Assembly: GCF_014646155.1 (NCBI RefSeq)
Contig: NZ_BMMX01000008.1
Span: forward strand, 1 to 64,000
DNA: 64,000 nt
Reading direction: 5' to 3'
Origin: Mangrovihabitans endophyticus
GTDB taxonomy: Bacteria > Actinomycetota > Actinomycetes > Mycobacteriales > Micromonosporaceae
In this document: piece by piece, positions 29,857 to 37,260 of the stretch
Layout: each line of letters starts with the position of its first letter
How positions within the stretch are numbered: the stretch's first letter is position 1
Translations under genes and position numbers: made by a program
The notes under the pieces: model-generated
The model's input: only the letters and a program-made list of their open reading frames with translations
Database searches by the model: none
What the model was told of the DNA's origin: nothing

Positions 29857-30392
29857 CGGGAATCACTCCTTGCTGCTGGGTTTTCGGTCGTGCGCCGGGC
29901 GCCGCATGCGTCACAGCGGTCGGTGTCGTCGCCGGACGCCGGCCGGCCGTCACGTCCGACCCACAGGTGGGGGCCGCCGTCCGGGCAGCGGTCGGCGTAC
30001 GCCGGACGCGCAACCGTGGGCAGTAGCCCCGGGGCGGACTCGGCCAGCCACGCGCGCCCGTGATCGCCGGCTCGGGAATCACTCCTTGATTCGGCGGCCT
30101 GCACGCCGGCCTGGTAGGCGCGGGAGATCAGACCGATCAGCACCTGCGCTGTGGCCGGCTCGCCGCGCGACAGCCAGACCAGAACCCGCCGGTCGTAGTC
30201 GCCCAGCTCCATGCCGGTGTCCTCGCAGGCGTGCAGCAGGTGACCGGCGATGGTGTCCCGGACGAGCCGCTCCGGGTCACCCGCCCGCACCCGGCCGGCG
30301 TCGTGCAGCGCACGGACCGCCCGGGGCATCGCCGCGGCGGCCGCGTCACGCTCGCAGCGGTAGGGGCCTGCCGGCCCGTGGCCGGCGGTCAC
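29853..30392 (-). CDS. Hypothetical phage protein with duplicated SDSR end
   Basis: The 179-residue product has a helical N-terminal two-thirds (DYDRRVLVWLSRGEPATAQV) and a C-terminal part with PDGGPHLWVGRDGRPASGDD and CDACGARR (a half zinc ribbon). SRSDSR at about 102-107 recurs as ARSDSR at the very end; the DNA of these two is an exact 17-bp repeat 216 bases apart. The C-terminal 72 residues thus look like an in-frame insertion. It overlaps the sigma factor stop by 4 bases. Confidence 0.55.
   Translation of the reverse strand: MTAGHGPAGPYRCERDAAAAAMPRAVRALHDAGRVRAGDPERLVRDTIAGHLLHACEDTGMELGDYDRRVLVWLSRGEPATAQVLIGLISRAYQAGVQAAESRSDSRAGDHGRAWLAESAPGLLPTVARPAYADRCPDGGPHLWVGRDGRPASGDDTDRCDACGARRTTENPAARSDSR
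29856..30088. repeat. 17-bp direct repeat pair framing 216 bases
   Basis: TCGGGAATCACTCCTTG is found at 29856-29872 and again exactly at 30072-30088. The left copy contains the ribosome binding site and stop context of two genes; the right copy is internal to the upstream gene. The spacing is a multiple of three. Confidence 0.8.
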
Positions 30393-31036
30393 TGGAACAT
30401 CCCCTGCTCGAACATCCCCTGCTCGCGGACGATCCGCTCCAGACGGCGGTGTGCTCGATAGGCGATGGCCTTGACGGCCTGGTAATCCCTGCCCATCTCC
30501 GCGGCGACCTCTGTCAGCGGCAGGTCGCGCCAGTAGCGGCCGATCAGCACCTGCTGCTGATCGGGGGACAGCCGCATCACCAGACGCCGCAGAACGGCGG
30601 CATCCAGCGCGGCATCCAGCGATGCCGGCACGGCGGCCAGCGGATCCTCAGGGGACGCCGTCTCGAACACCTGGCTGACGTACGGGTCACCGGCCAGCTG
30701 CTCGCGATTGACCCGCGGCGACTTGTAGTAGTCCGCGACCAGGTTCCGGGCGATGGTGGACAGCCACGCGAGCACATCCCGGCCCTGCCACTGCAGCCCG
30801 CCGATCCGGCGCAGCGCCCGCACCCACACCTCGTGGGCGAGCTCCTCCGCGGTGCCCAGATCCGGCAGCCGGCGCCGCATCATCGCGAGCAGCCGCGGAT
30901 GGCACCGCCGGTACAGCTCCGCCACCGCATCGGGATCACCGGCCTGCGCCCGCGTCACCAGCTCCCACGACTGCAGCGCCCGCTCGTCAGCATCAGGCTG
31001 GCGCGGCCGCACCACCGTGGTCACCGCCGCGGTCAC
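30389..31036 (-). CDS. Phage-encoded sigma-70 family factor (ECF-like)
   Basis: The 215-residue product has only sigma regions 2 and 4. Region 2: DPDAVAELYRRCHPRLLAMM, TAEELAHEVWVRALRRI and WLSTIARNLVADYY (about residues 34-110). Region 4: LRRLVMRLSPDQQQVLIGRY, then LPLTEVAAEMGRDYQAVKA and AYRAHRRLERI (about 150-205). It ends with two tandem EQGMF units. ECF factors recruit RNA polymerase to special promoters; here the target could be the late operon or host surface genes. No anti-sigma factor is obvious beside it, though two membrane proteins are encoded just downstream. Confidence 0.85.
   Translation of the reverse strand: MTAAVTTVVRPRQPDADERALQSWELVTRAQAGDPDAVAELYRRCHPRLLAMMRRRLPDLGTAEELAHEVWVRALRRIGGLQWQGRDVLAWLSTIARNLVADYYKSPRVNREQLAGDPYVSQVFETASPEDPLAAVPASLDAALDAAVLRRLVMRLSPDQQQVLIGRYWRDLPLTEVAAEMGRDYQAVKAIAYRAHRRLERIVREQGMFEQGMFQ
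30395..30424. repeat. Tandem 15-bp duplication at the sigma gene 3' end
   Basis: GAACATCCCCTGCTC occurs twice without spacer (30395-30409, 30410-30424). It encodes the EQGMF-EQGMF tail of the sigma factor. Copy number may vary between strains. Confidence 0.85.
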
Positions 31037-31464
31037 CGCGGGTCACCCGCCTGGCGCTGCCGGACCGCCGGCGGCGACCCGGCCGCGTCCGCCCGCAACC
31101 GGACGTTCTCCGCCCGCAGCCGCCGCACCTCGGCGTGGAGACGGTCCAGGTCCTCGTCCCGCCAGTCCGGCAGGCGACGCCGGACGCACACCAGGACACC
31201 GGACCGCGGCGTCGTGACGCCGTGGAACGTGCTGCCGGCAACCATGCTCGTGATCCCCGGCACGCCGAGCACCGCCACGGCGACCCGGTCGACCGCGGTG
31301 ATCAGAGCGCTGCGGTCACCGCCGCGCACCGACGGCTGGATCTCGACGGACACGCACTCCGGCGCCCGGTCGGGCAACTGCTCGACCACGTCGGCGATAC
31401 GGCGCAGCTCGGCCGCGGCCGGCACATACCCGCCGGTGTCCGGGGGTGGAGGTATGGTGGTCAC
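31033..31464 (-). CDS. Hypothetical protein with C-terminal coiled coil
   Basis: From the GTG at 31464 with GAGG 8 bases upstream, the product is 143 residues. The N-terminal domain is mixed alpha/beta (AAAELRRIADVVEQLPDR, CVSVEIQPSV, then VAVAVLGVPG), and DLDRLHAEVRRLRAENVRLR forms a coiled coil near residues 105-125. The stop overlaps the sigma gene start. It might be the sigma factor's partner, but that is only suggested by coupling. Confidence 0.55.
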   Translation of the reverse strand: MTTIPPPPDTGGYVPAAAELRRIADVVEQLPDRAPECVSVEIQPSVRGGDRSALITAVDRVAVAVLGVPGITSMVAGSTFHGVTTPRSGVLVCVRRRLPDWRDEDLDRLHAEVRRLRAENVRLRADAAGSPPAVRQRQAGDPR

Positions 31465-31544
31465 TCGGATCGCCTCATTTCTGGGGTTTCGGGGTTGGTC
31501 CGATTTCGCGGTCCGCGCGGATTCCGGCCGCGCGGCCGCGCTGC

Positions 31545-31733
31545 TCATCCGGTCTCACCGCGCAGCAGCGCATGCACCAGCGACTCGCGGTAGCGGCGAT
31601 GCCCGCCCGGCGTCCGGATCGACTCCAGACGGCCCGCGGTCACCCAGTTGCCCACCGTCTTCGGGTCGACCCGGAACAGCCGCGCCACCTCGCGCGTGGT
31701 CAACAGCCGGTCGCCGTCCCGGCGCCCGGTCAC
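31545..31733 (-). CDS. BldC-like MerR-type HTH protein (possible excisionase)
   Basis: The 62-residue product matches the BldC family closely: LLTTREVARLFRVDPKTVGN, then SIRTPGGHRRYRESLVHALL. BldC proteins are small winged HTH regulators of actinobacterial development; related small proteins act as excision factors in mobile elements. It is coupled to the preceding gene by a 4-base overlap, early in the operon after the repressor. Confidence 0.8.
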   Translation of the reverse strand: MTGRRDGDRLLTTREVARLFRVDPKTVGNWVTAGRLESIRTPGGHRRYRESLVHALLRGETG

Positions 31734-32317
31734 CGGGCACCGCCGAGGTACGCAGGTCCCGGATCGCGGCGACCCGACGAGGCCGAGGCCTCGCCGCGGG
31801 ACTCCACCGGCGGGTCGGCGCGCCGGTGGCGTCCACCCGGCGCCCGCACCGCGCTGCCCGCCGCGGGCAGCCCGGCATCGGTGACCGCGCCGATCGAGCG
31901 CAGCGCCCGCCGCACGTCCCGGACCGCTTCCTCCAGCCGCGCCGCCACATAGGCCGCACCGACCGGATCACGCTCGGCGTCCGGCACCGACCGCGGGTCA
32001 TACGGCCGGCGCAGCATCGTCAGCAGCTGCGCGCCCAGCTGCTCCGCGTTGCGGGTCACCTCGCCGATCCGCGGCAGGGCCTCACCGGTCAGATCCACCA
32101 CGCGACCGGCCGCGCACCGGCCCGGACCCGCGGACGAGGGACCGGTCGGGACCGGCCCGGACGGCTGCGGCGGCGGACCCGACGGCGCCGGGGTGCCCGG
32201 CGGCGGCGCCTGACTGCCTCGATGCTCCATCTGGCACGCGTCCGCGTCATCGCCGTGCGAGCACACCGGCACACCAGACACCCGATCGACGCCGACGACC
32301 GGTGCGCTGCCGGTCAC
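31730..32317 (-). CDS. Hypothetical early protein with proline-rich linker
   Basis: The 195-residue product has a short N-terminal part with VCSHGDDADACQMEH (possible metal site, residues about 18-32), a long P/S/G linker (35-65), a helical core (TGEALPRIGEVTRNAEQLGA, LEEAVRDVRRALRSIG) and a disordered basic end. It overlaps the XRE gene stop by 4 bases. No family is recognised. Confidence 0.5.
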   Translation of the reverse strand: MTGSAPVVGVDRVSGVPVCSHGDDADACQMEHRGSQAPPPGTPAPSGPPPQPSGPVPTGPSSAGPGRCAAGRVVDLTGEALPRIGEVTRNAEQLGAQLLTMLRRPYDPRSVPDAERDPVGAAYVAARLEEAVRDVRRALRSIGAVTDAGLPAAGSAVRAPGGRHRRADPPVESRGEASASSGRRDPGPAYLGGAR

Positions 32318-32586
32318 GCCGCACCGACCGTGGGCACCGGTGCGGGCACCGCGAGCAGGACGTCCGTGGAGATCTGGAGAACACGGGCGATCGCCGCGAT
32401 CTCCTCGGCATCGAAGGAGACCTCACCGGCGATACGCCGGCCCAGCGTCGACCTCGGGATGCCGATCTTGGCGGCCATCCGCGTGCCGCTGATCCTGGCC
32501 TTTGCCAGCTCGGCGCGGACGTTGAGCGCGACGGCCTCACGCACCGCTTGAGTGGATGACCCGCTCATCGGGTTGATTGCTCCCAT
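32314..32586 (-). CDS. XRE-type repressor/Cro-like protein, leftward arm of the switch
   Basis: The product is 90 residues from the ATG at 32586, which lies at the expected transcription start, so the mRNA looks leaderless. The HTH is ELAKARISGTRMAAKIGIPR then STLGRRIAGEVSFDAEEIAA; the C-terminus (ISTDVLLAVPAP) is short, with no peptidase or dimerisation domain. It aligns along its whole HTH with the rightward XRE protein at 32710. It heads the 10.7-kb leftward early operon, so its promoter drives all early functions. By analogy with lambda it would be the Cro-like partner; which of the two maintains lysogeny is not shown. Confidence 0.8.
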   Translation of the reverse strand: MGAINPMSGSSTQAVREAVALNVRAELAKARISGTRMAAKIGIPRSTLGRRIAGEVSFDAEEIAAIARVLQISTDVLLAVPAPVPTVGAA

Positions 32587-32593
32587 GGGCATA

Positions 32594-32622
32594 TTTCTAC
32601 CGGTGATCGCGTAGGCTGTCAA
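32594..32622 (-). promoter_or_regulatory. Early leftward promoter
   Basis: On the minus strand, a consensus TTGACA (32622-32617) and TAGAAA (32599-32594) are 17 bases apart. The predicted start coincides with the ATG at 32586. This is the best-matching sigma-70-type promoter seen in the element. Confidence 0.75.
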
Positions 32623-32636
32623 CCCGCTGAGCGGGT
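32622..32636. promoter_or_regulatory. Operator O1 of the repressor switch
   Basis: ACCCGCTGAGCGGGT, two 7-bp arms around a central base, touching the -35 element of the leftward promoter. It matches operator O2 at 13 of 15 positions. Confidence 0.7.
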
Positions 32637-32673
32637 AGGCTATTCATTCATGTCAGTGACTGGCCCATAGGAC

Positions 32674-32702
32674 TTGACCCGTCCCGCTGACCGGGTCAAC
32701 AT
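32674..32702 (+). promoter_or_regulatory. Rightward repressor promoter
   Basis: TTGACC (32674-32679) and CAACAT (32697-32702) are 17 bases apart. The predicted start is at or next to the ATG at 32710, and there is no ribosome binding site, so the transcript is probably leaderless. Confidence 0.65.
32682..32696. promoter_or_regulatory. Operator O2 of the repressor switch
   Basis: TCCCGCTGACCGGGT lies exactly in the -35/-10 spacer of the rightward promoter, where binding should block transcription. An outer TTGACCC/GGGTCAA inverted repeat (32674-32680, 32692-32698) extends the dyad. Confidence 0.65.
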
Positions 32703-32709
32703 CTCTGAT

Positions 32710-32961
32710 ATGAGCGAAAATGTGGGTGCGCGGGGGAGACTCCGCGAACACGTCGCCGAGGAGATCCGCGTGCTCCTCGCGCGCAAACGGATGAGCGGCT
32801 CAGAACTGGCACGCCGCACCGGCATCAAGCAGAGCACCATGAGCCGGCGCATGACCGGGGAGACCGCCTTCGACATGGACGACCTGGAGGCGATCGCCGC
32901 CGTCCTGGAGGTCGAGGTCGCCGACCTGCTGCCCAAGACCAGCGCCCTAAAGAAGGTTTAA
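32710..32961 (+). CDS. XRE-type repressor, rightward arm of the switch
   Basis: The 83-residue product from the ATG at 32710 is mostly HTH: EIRVLLARKRMSGSELARRT then GIKQSTMSRRMTGETAFDMD and a C-terminal DLEAIAAVLEVEVADLL. It is clearly homologous to the leftward XRE protein, pointing to duplication and divergence. It is monocistronic and transcribed toward the host, as expected of an immunity repressor in the prophage state. It lacks a RecA-cleavable domain, so induction would need another signal. Confidence 0.8.
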   Translation: MSENVGARGRLREHVAEEIRVLLARKRMSGSELARRTGIKQSTMSRRMTGETAFDMDDLEAIAAVLEVEVADLLPKTSALKKV

Positions 32962-33259
32962 GTCGCCGATAAGGCGGTGGCGTGGCGAGATTCACGGGCG
33001 GGCGGATGCCTGTCGCGCTCGCTCGGCTTGACGCGGCGGGGCGCTCGGCGGACTATAGAGGTGTCGCCAGTCGCGCCCGCCTGTGCCTGCTCGAAGTGTA
33101 GTTGTGTGATGTCGAGTTCAGGCATGGGAGATCGGCACCTCATAGCAGTTGCATTGGGTGCGGGATTCTGTGCTCTCGCGTGTCCGAGGGTGCAGTTGTG
33201 CGGTAATCGCTGGGCGCGCGTTGGCCGGCCTTTCCGGCAGCGCTTTACAAGGAGACAAA
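32962..33259. other. Prophage-host junction region and long leader
   Basis: These 298 bases hold no convincing gene. A probable promoter lies at 33028-33056 (TTGACG, 17 bases, GACTAT), which would give a leader of about 200 bases before the small host gene at 33260. The right attachment site should lie here, but nothing identifies its core without the left junction. The leader has no recognisable riboswitch class. Confidence 0.5.
33028..33056 (+). promoter_or_regulatory. Candidate promoter for the 33260 gene
   Basis: TTGACG at 33028-33033 and GACTAT at 33051-33056 with 17-base spacing, in a locally AT-richer stretch (GGACTATAGAGG). Because the prophage ends just upstream, this promoter may be host-derived or supplied by the phage end. 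Confidence 0.45.
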
Positions 33260-33454
33260 ATGGCGAAGGCCCTCTACGGCCACGTAGGTGCGGCGCCTGA
33301 CCGGCGTCTGCTCGACGAGGTCACCCGACTGCGTTCCAGGGTGCAGGCTCTGGAGTTCGAGGTCACCCGCTTGCGGGCGGAGAATGATCGTCTAGCGGCG
33401 GCGGCCGCCGAGACTGACGACATGATGCGGATCGGCGAACCCGCTCTGACCTGA
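33260..33454 (+). CDS. Conserved small actinobacterial coiled-coil protein
   Basis: The 64-residue product (MAKALYGHVG, then RLLDEVTRLRSRVQALEFEV and RAENDRLAAAA, ending GEPALT) is of a type widespread in Streptomyces and Micromonosporaceae: a fixed MAKAL-GYVG-like start, a single coiled coil and a PALT end. Its function is not established. A strong AAGGAG site precedes the ATG. It is the first gene of clear host origin. Confidence 0.75.
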   Translation: MAKALYGHVGAAPDRRLLDEVTRLRSRVQALEFEVTRLRAENDRLAAAAAETDDMMRIGEPALT

Positions 33455-33487
33455 TTCCAGCACCTCGGGAACGCACCCCTCACAACA

Positions 33488-33516
33488 GCGCGCCTCCACC
33501 TTCTGTGGCGGCGCGC
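33488..33516 (+). terminator. Intrinsic terminator before smc
   Basis: A 12-bp stem with one mismatch (arms 33488-33499 and 33505-33516) and 5-nt loop is followed by ATTCTTTT, a proper T-run. It ends the 33260 transcript; smc then needs its own promoter in 33520-33670. Confidence 0.8.
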
Positions 33517-33670
33517 ATTCTTTTGGGGCGCGAGTGCATTGCCGGGACCGTGTGCCTGTCCTGCCCCTTCCCGTGCCCTCACCGGCCCGCCGGGGCGCGG
33601 CGTGCGAAGGCAGTCGGGTGCCGGGCGGGTAGCCTGCTGAGCAGCAGACCGACCAGACCACCGGAGATCC

Positions 33671-36600
33671 GTGCACCTCAAGACGCTGACCGTGAAGGGC
33701 TTCAAGTCCTTTGCCTCTTCGACCTCGCTGCGGCTGGAGCCGGGCATCACGTGCGTCGTGGGCCCGAACGGCTCCGGCAAGTCCAACGTCGTCGACGCCA
33801 TCGCGTGGGTGCTCGGCGAGCAGGGTGCCAAGGCGCTGCGCGGCGGAAAGATGGAGGACGTCATCTTCGCCGGCACCTCGGGCCGTGCGCCTCTGGGCCG
33901 CGCCGAGGTGACGCTGACCATCGACAACGGCGACGGCGCTCTGCCGATCGACTACACCGAGGTCTCCATCACCCGGCGGATGTTCCGCTCCGGTGAGAGC
34001 GAGTACGAGATCAACGGCAACTCGTGCCGCCTGCTCGACATCCAGGAACTGCTGTCCGACTCGGGTATCGGCCGGGAGATGCACATCATCGTCGGGCAGG
34101 GGCGCCTCGACGCCATGCTGCACGCCAAGCCGGAGGACCGCCGCGCGTTCATCGAGGAGGCGGCCGGCGTCCTCAAGCATCGCAAGCGCAAAGAGAAGGC
34201 GATCCGCAAGCTCGACGCGATGCAGACCAACCTCAACCGCCTCAACGACCTCACCGCCGAGTTGCGCCGCCAGCTCAAGCCGCTCGGCAAGCAGGCCGAA
34301 GTGGCGCGCCGTGCCGCCGGGATCCAGGCCGACCTGCGTGACGCCCGGCTCCGACTGCTGGCCGACGACCTGCACACCCTGCGCACCACGCTGGACAAGG
34401 AGATCGCCGACGAGTCCGCGATGCGCGAGCGGCGGCAGCAGGTCGAGGGCGAGAATCGTGAGGTCCAGCGCCAGCTCGCCGATCTGGAGGCCGAGCACGC
34501 CGAGGACGCGCCGCTGCTGCAGGCCGCGCAGGACACCTGGTACCGCCTGTCCGCGCTGCAGGAACGGTTCCGGTCCACCGAACAGCTCGCCTCCGAGCGT
34601 CTGCGCCATCTCGCCGCCGCACCCGAGGACGAACGCCCCGGCCGCGACCCGGACCAGCTCGCCGCCGAGGCCGAACGGGTGCGCGAGCAGGAGGAGGAGC
34701 TGCGCGAGGCGCTGACCGACGACCAGACCCGGCTGGCCGAGGCGGTCGAACACCGGCAGGAGCTGGAGCGGCAACTCCATGCGGCGGAGGGCGCGCTGCG
34801 CACCGCGGCCAAGGCGATCGCCGACCGCCGGGAAGGACTCGCCAAGCTCACCGGCAACGTGAGCGCGGCACGGGCCCGCACCGAGGGCGCCGCCGCCGAG
34901 ATCGAACGACTCACCGCGGCGCACGCCGACGCGTTGACCCGTGCCGAGGCTGCGCAGGCCGCCGTCGACGAGGTGGCCGCCGAGTCCACCGAGGCCGACC
35001 GGGACAACGCCGACCTGGACGCCCGGCACGCCGAGGCGGTGGCCGCGCACGACCGGGCCGCCGCGGTGGTCAAGGAACTGTCCGACGCGGAGCGCGCCGC
35101 GGAGAAGGACGCGGCCAGTTGGAAGGCCCGCGAGGAAGCCCTCTCCATGGGGCTCAAGCGCAAGGACGGCGCCGGCGCGCTGCTCGGCCGGGCGGACCAG
35201 GTTCCCGGACTGCTCGGCAGTCTGGCGTCCATGCTCACCGTGCAGCCCGGACACGAGGCTGCGCTCGCCGCCGCCCTCGGCTCGCTCGCCGACGCGGTCG
35301 CGTTGAGCGGTGTGGACGAGGCCGTCGAGGCGATGCGGTCCCTCAAGATCAGTGACTCCGGGCGCGCGGAGATGGTCGTCGGCAGTCCGGCCGGGCCGGG
35401 CATGCGGGGGACCCTGGACGCGCTCCGGCCGCCGCTGCCGGAAGGGGCCGCGTGGGCTCCGGACGTGATCGACTGCCCGCCGAGCGTCCGCCCGGCGCTC
35501 AACCGCGCGCTGCGCGACGTGGTGCTCGTGCCCGACCTGGCCGCCGCGGCACGGCTGGTGGCCGGCAACTCCGAGCTGCGCGCAGTCACACCCGACGGCG
35601 ACGTGCTCGGCGCGCACGCCGCCGCCGGTGGTTCCGCCAAGGCCACCAGCTACCTGGAGGTGCAGGCGGCGGTCGACGAGGCGAAGGCCAAGAAGGAAAC
35701 GGCCGAGCAGGCGATCGACGAGGTGAAGGCGCAGCTCGACGGCGCCCGTGCCGAGGTCGCCGAGCACAAGGAACGGGTGAACACCGCCTCGGCCGCCCGC
35801 CGGGCCGCCGAAGGCGAGCGCAACGCCGCCGCGCGCCGGCTGGCCGAGCTGGGCGCCGCCGCACGGTCGGCGGGCGCGGAAACCGAACGTCTGGCCGCCT
35901 CCCTGCAACGCGCGGAAAGCGCCCGGGAAGCCGATCTGACGAGACTCGCCGAACTCGAGGAGCGCCTGCAGGCGGCCGAGGACACCCCGATCGACGAGGA
36001 GCCGTCCGCCGACGAGCGGGATCGCCTCTCCGCCCTGGTGCCGCAGGCCCGGCAGAACGAGATGGAAGTGCGCCTCGCCGTGCGTACCGCGGAGGAACGG
36101 GTCTCCTCCATCGCCGGCCGCGCCGACTCACTGTTGCGGCAGGCGAACGCCGAACGTCAGGCGCGGGAACGCGCGGCGGCGCGCCGCGCGGCCCGAGCCC
36201 GCGGCGCCGAGATCGCGAAGGCGGTCGCGCTGGGCGCGGCCGAGGCGATCAACCGGATCGGTGTGTCGCTGGCCGCCGCCGTCGAGGTACGCGACGAGCT
36301 GGCCCGCGCCCGTACGGCCCGGGAGGCCGAACTGCAGGAGATCCGGGCCACCGCCAAGCGGCTGGTGTCGGAGCTGGAACGGCTCACCAACGAGGTGCAC
36401 CGCGACGAGGTGGCCCGCGCCGAGCAGCGGATGCGGATCGAACAGTTGGAGGCCAAGGCCGCCGAGGACTTCTCGCTGGACGTGGAGACGCTGATCCAGG
36501 AGTACGGGCCGGACCAGCCGGTGCCGCCGACACAGGCCGAGGTCGCCGCGGCGGAGAAGGACGGCAAGCCGGAACCGCAGCCGGTCGATTTCCACCGCCC

Positions 36601-37252
36601 CACCCAGGAGAAGCGGGCGAACAAGGCGGAACGTGACCTGGCGCTGCTCGGCAAGGTCAACCCGCTGGCGCTGGAGGAGTTCGCCGCGCTGGAGGAGCGG
36701 TTCAAGTTCCTCTCCGACCAGCTCGAGGACCTCAAGGCCACCCGCAAGGACCTGCTGACCGTGGTCAAGGATGTGGACGACCGGATCCTGGAGGTCTTCA
36801 CCTCCGCCTTCGAGGACACCGCCCGGGAGTTCCAGGCCGTGTTCCAGGTGCTCTTCCCCGGCGGCGAGGGCCGCCTGGTGCTCACCGACCCGGAGGACAT
36901 GCTCACCACCGGCGTCGAGGTCGAGGCCCGCCCGCCGGGCAAGAAGATCAAGCGGCTGTCGCTGCTGTCCGGCGGCGAGCGTTCGCTGACTGCGGTGGCG
37001 ATGCTCTGCGCGATCTTCCGGGCGCGGCCCAGCCCGTTCTACATCATGGACGAGGTCGAGGCCGCCCTGGACGACGTCAACCTCGGGCGGTTGATTACCC
37101 TCTTCGAGCAGTTGCGGGAGAAGAGCCAACTGCTCATCATCACGCACCAGAAGCGCACCATGGAGGTCGCCGACGCGCTGTACGGCGTCACGATGCGTTC
37201 CGGCGTCACCCAGGTGATCAGCCAGCGCCTCAAGCGCGAACTGGAGGATTGA
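33671..37252 (+). CDS. smc: Chromosome segregation ATPase SMC
   Basis: The 1193-residue product is a full-length condensin subunit that, with ScpA and ScpB, compacts and segregates the chromosome. The GTG start has GGAG upstream. Walker A GPNGSGKSN is at residues 31-39; a coiled coil runs to about 490; the hinge (about 500-640, containing GRADQVPGLLGSLASML and MRGTLDALRPPLP) separates it from the second coiled coil; LSGGERSLTA (about 1099-1108) is the ABC signature and YIMDEVEAALDD (about 1124-1136) the Walker B. Nothing is missing. A prophage or accessory block occupies the space just upstream, where mutM or rnc-region genes are common in relatives. Confidence 0.97.
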   Translation: MHLKTLTVKGFKSFASSTSLRLEPGITCVVGPNGSGKSNVVDAIAWVLGEQGAKALRGGKMEDVIFAGTSGRAPLGRAEVTLTIDNGDGALPIDYTEVSITRRMFRSGESEYEINGNSCRLLDIQELLSDSGIGREMHIIVGQGRLDAMLHAKPEDRRAFIEEAAGVLKHRKRKEKAIRKLDAMQTNLNRLNDLTAELRRQLKPLGKQAEVARRAAGIQADLRDARLRLLADDLHTLRTTLDKEIADESAMRERRQQVEGENREVQRQLADLEAEHAEDAPLLQAAQDTWYRLSALQERFRSTEQLASERLRHLAAAPEDERPGRDPDQLAAEAERVREQEEELREALTDDQTRLAEAVEHRQELERQLHAAEGALRTAAKAIADRREGLAKLTGNVSAARARTEGAAAEIERLTAAHADALTRAEAAQAAVDEVAAESTEADRDNADLDARHAEAVAAHDRAAAVVKELSDAERAAEKDAASWKAREEALSMGLKRKDGAGALLGRADQVPGLLGSLASMLTVQPGHEAALAAALGSLADAVALSGVDEAVEAMRSLKISDSGRAEMVVGSPAGPGMRGTLDALRPPLPEGAAWAPDVIDCPPSVRPALNRALRDVVLVPDLAAAARLVAGNSELRAVTPDGDVLGAHAAAGGSAKATSYLEVQAAVDEAKAKKETAEQAIDEVKAQLDGARAEVAEHKERVNTASAARRAAEGERNAAARRLAELGAAARSAGAETERLAASLQRAESAREADLTRLAELEERLQAAEDTPIDEEPSADERDRLSALVPQARQNEMEVRLAVRTAEERVSSIAGRADSLLRQANAERQARERAAARRAARARGAEIAKAVALGAAEAINRIGVSLAAAVEVRDELARARTAREAELQEIRATAKRLVSELERLTNEVHRDEVARAEQRMRIEQLEAKAAEDFSLDVETLIQEYGPDQPVPPTQAEVAAAEKDGKPEPQPVDFHRPTQEKRANKAERDLALLGKVNPLALEEFAALEERFKFLSDQLEDLKATRKDLLTVVKDVDDRILEVFTSAFEDTAREFQAVFQVLFPGGEGRLVLTDPEDMLTTGVEVEARPPGKKIKRLSLLSGGERSLTAVAMLCAIFRARPSPFYIMDEVEAALDDVNLGRLITLFEQLREKSQLLIITHQKRTMEVADALYGVTMRSGVTQVISQRLKRELED

Positions 37253-37260
37253 TCCGCGTC

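Larger units (their letters stand above)
1..32961. mobile_element. Siphovirus-type prophage, left end outside window
   Basis: A complete set of head, packaging, tail and lysis genes in HK97-like order (leftward, about 21.3 to 3.4 kb) is joined to an early operon with a divergent repressor switch (about 32.6 kb). The rightmost gene of phage character is the XRE repressor ending at 32961; the first clear host gene starts at 33260, so the right junction lies between them. No integrase, recombination directionality partner of known type, primase, helicase or polymerase is seen. Either these lie left of base 1 or the element is defective. No pair of att repeats can be proposed because the left junction is not in view. 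Confidence 0.85.
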
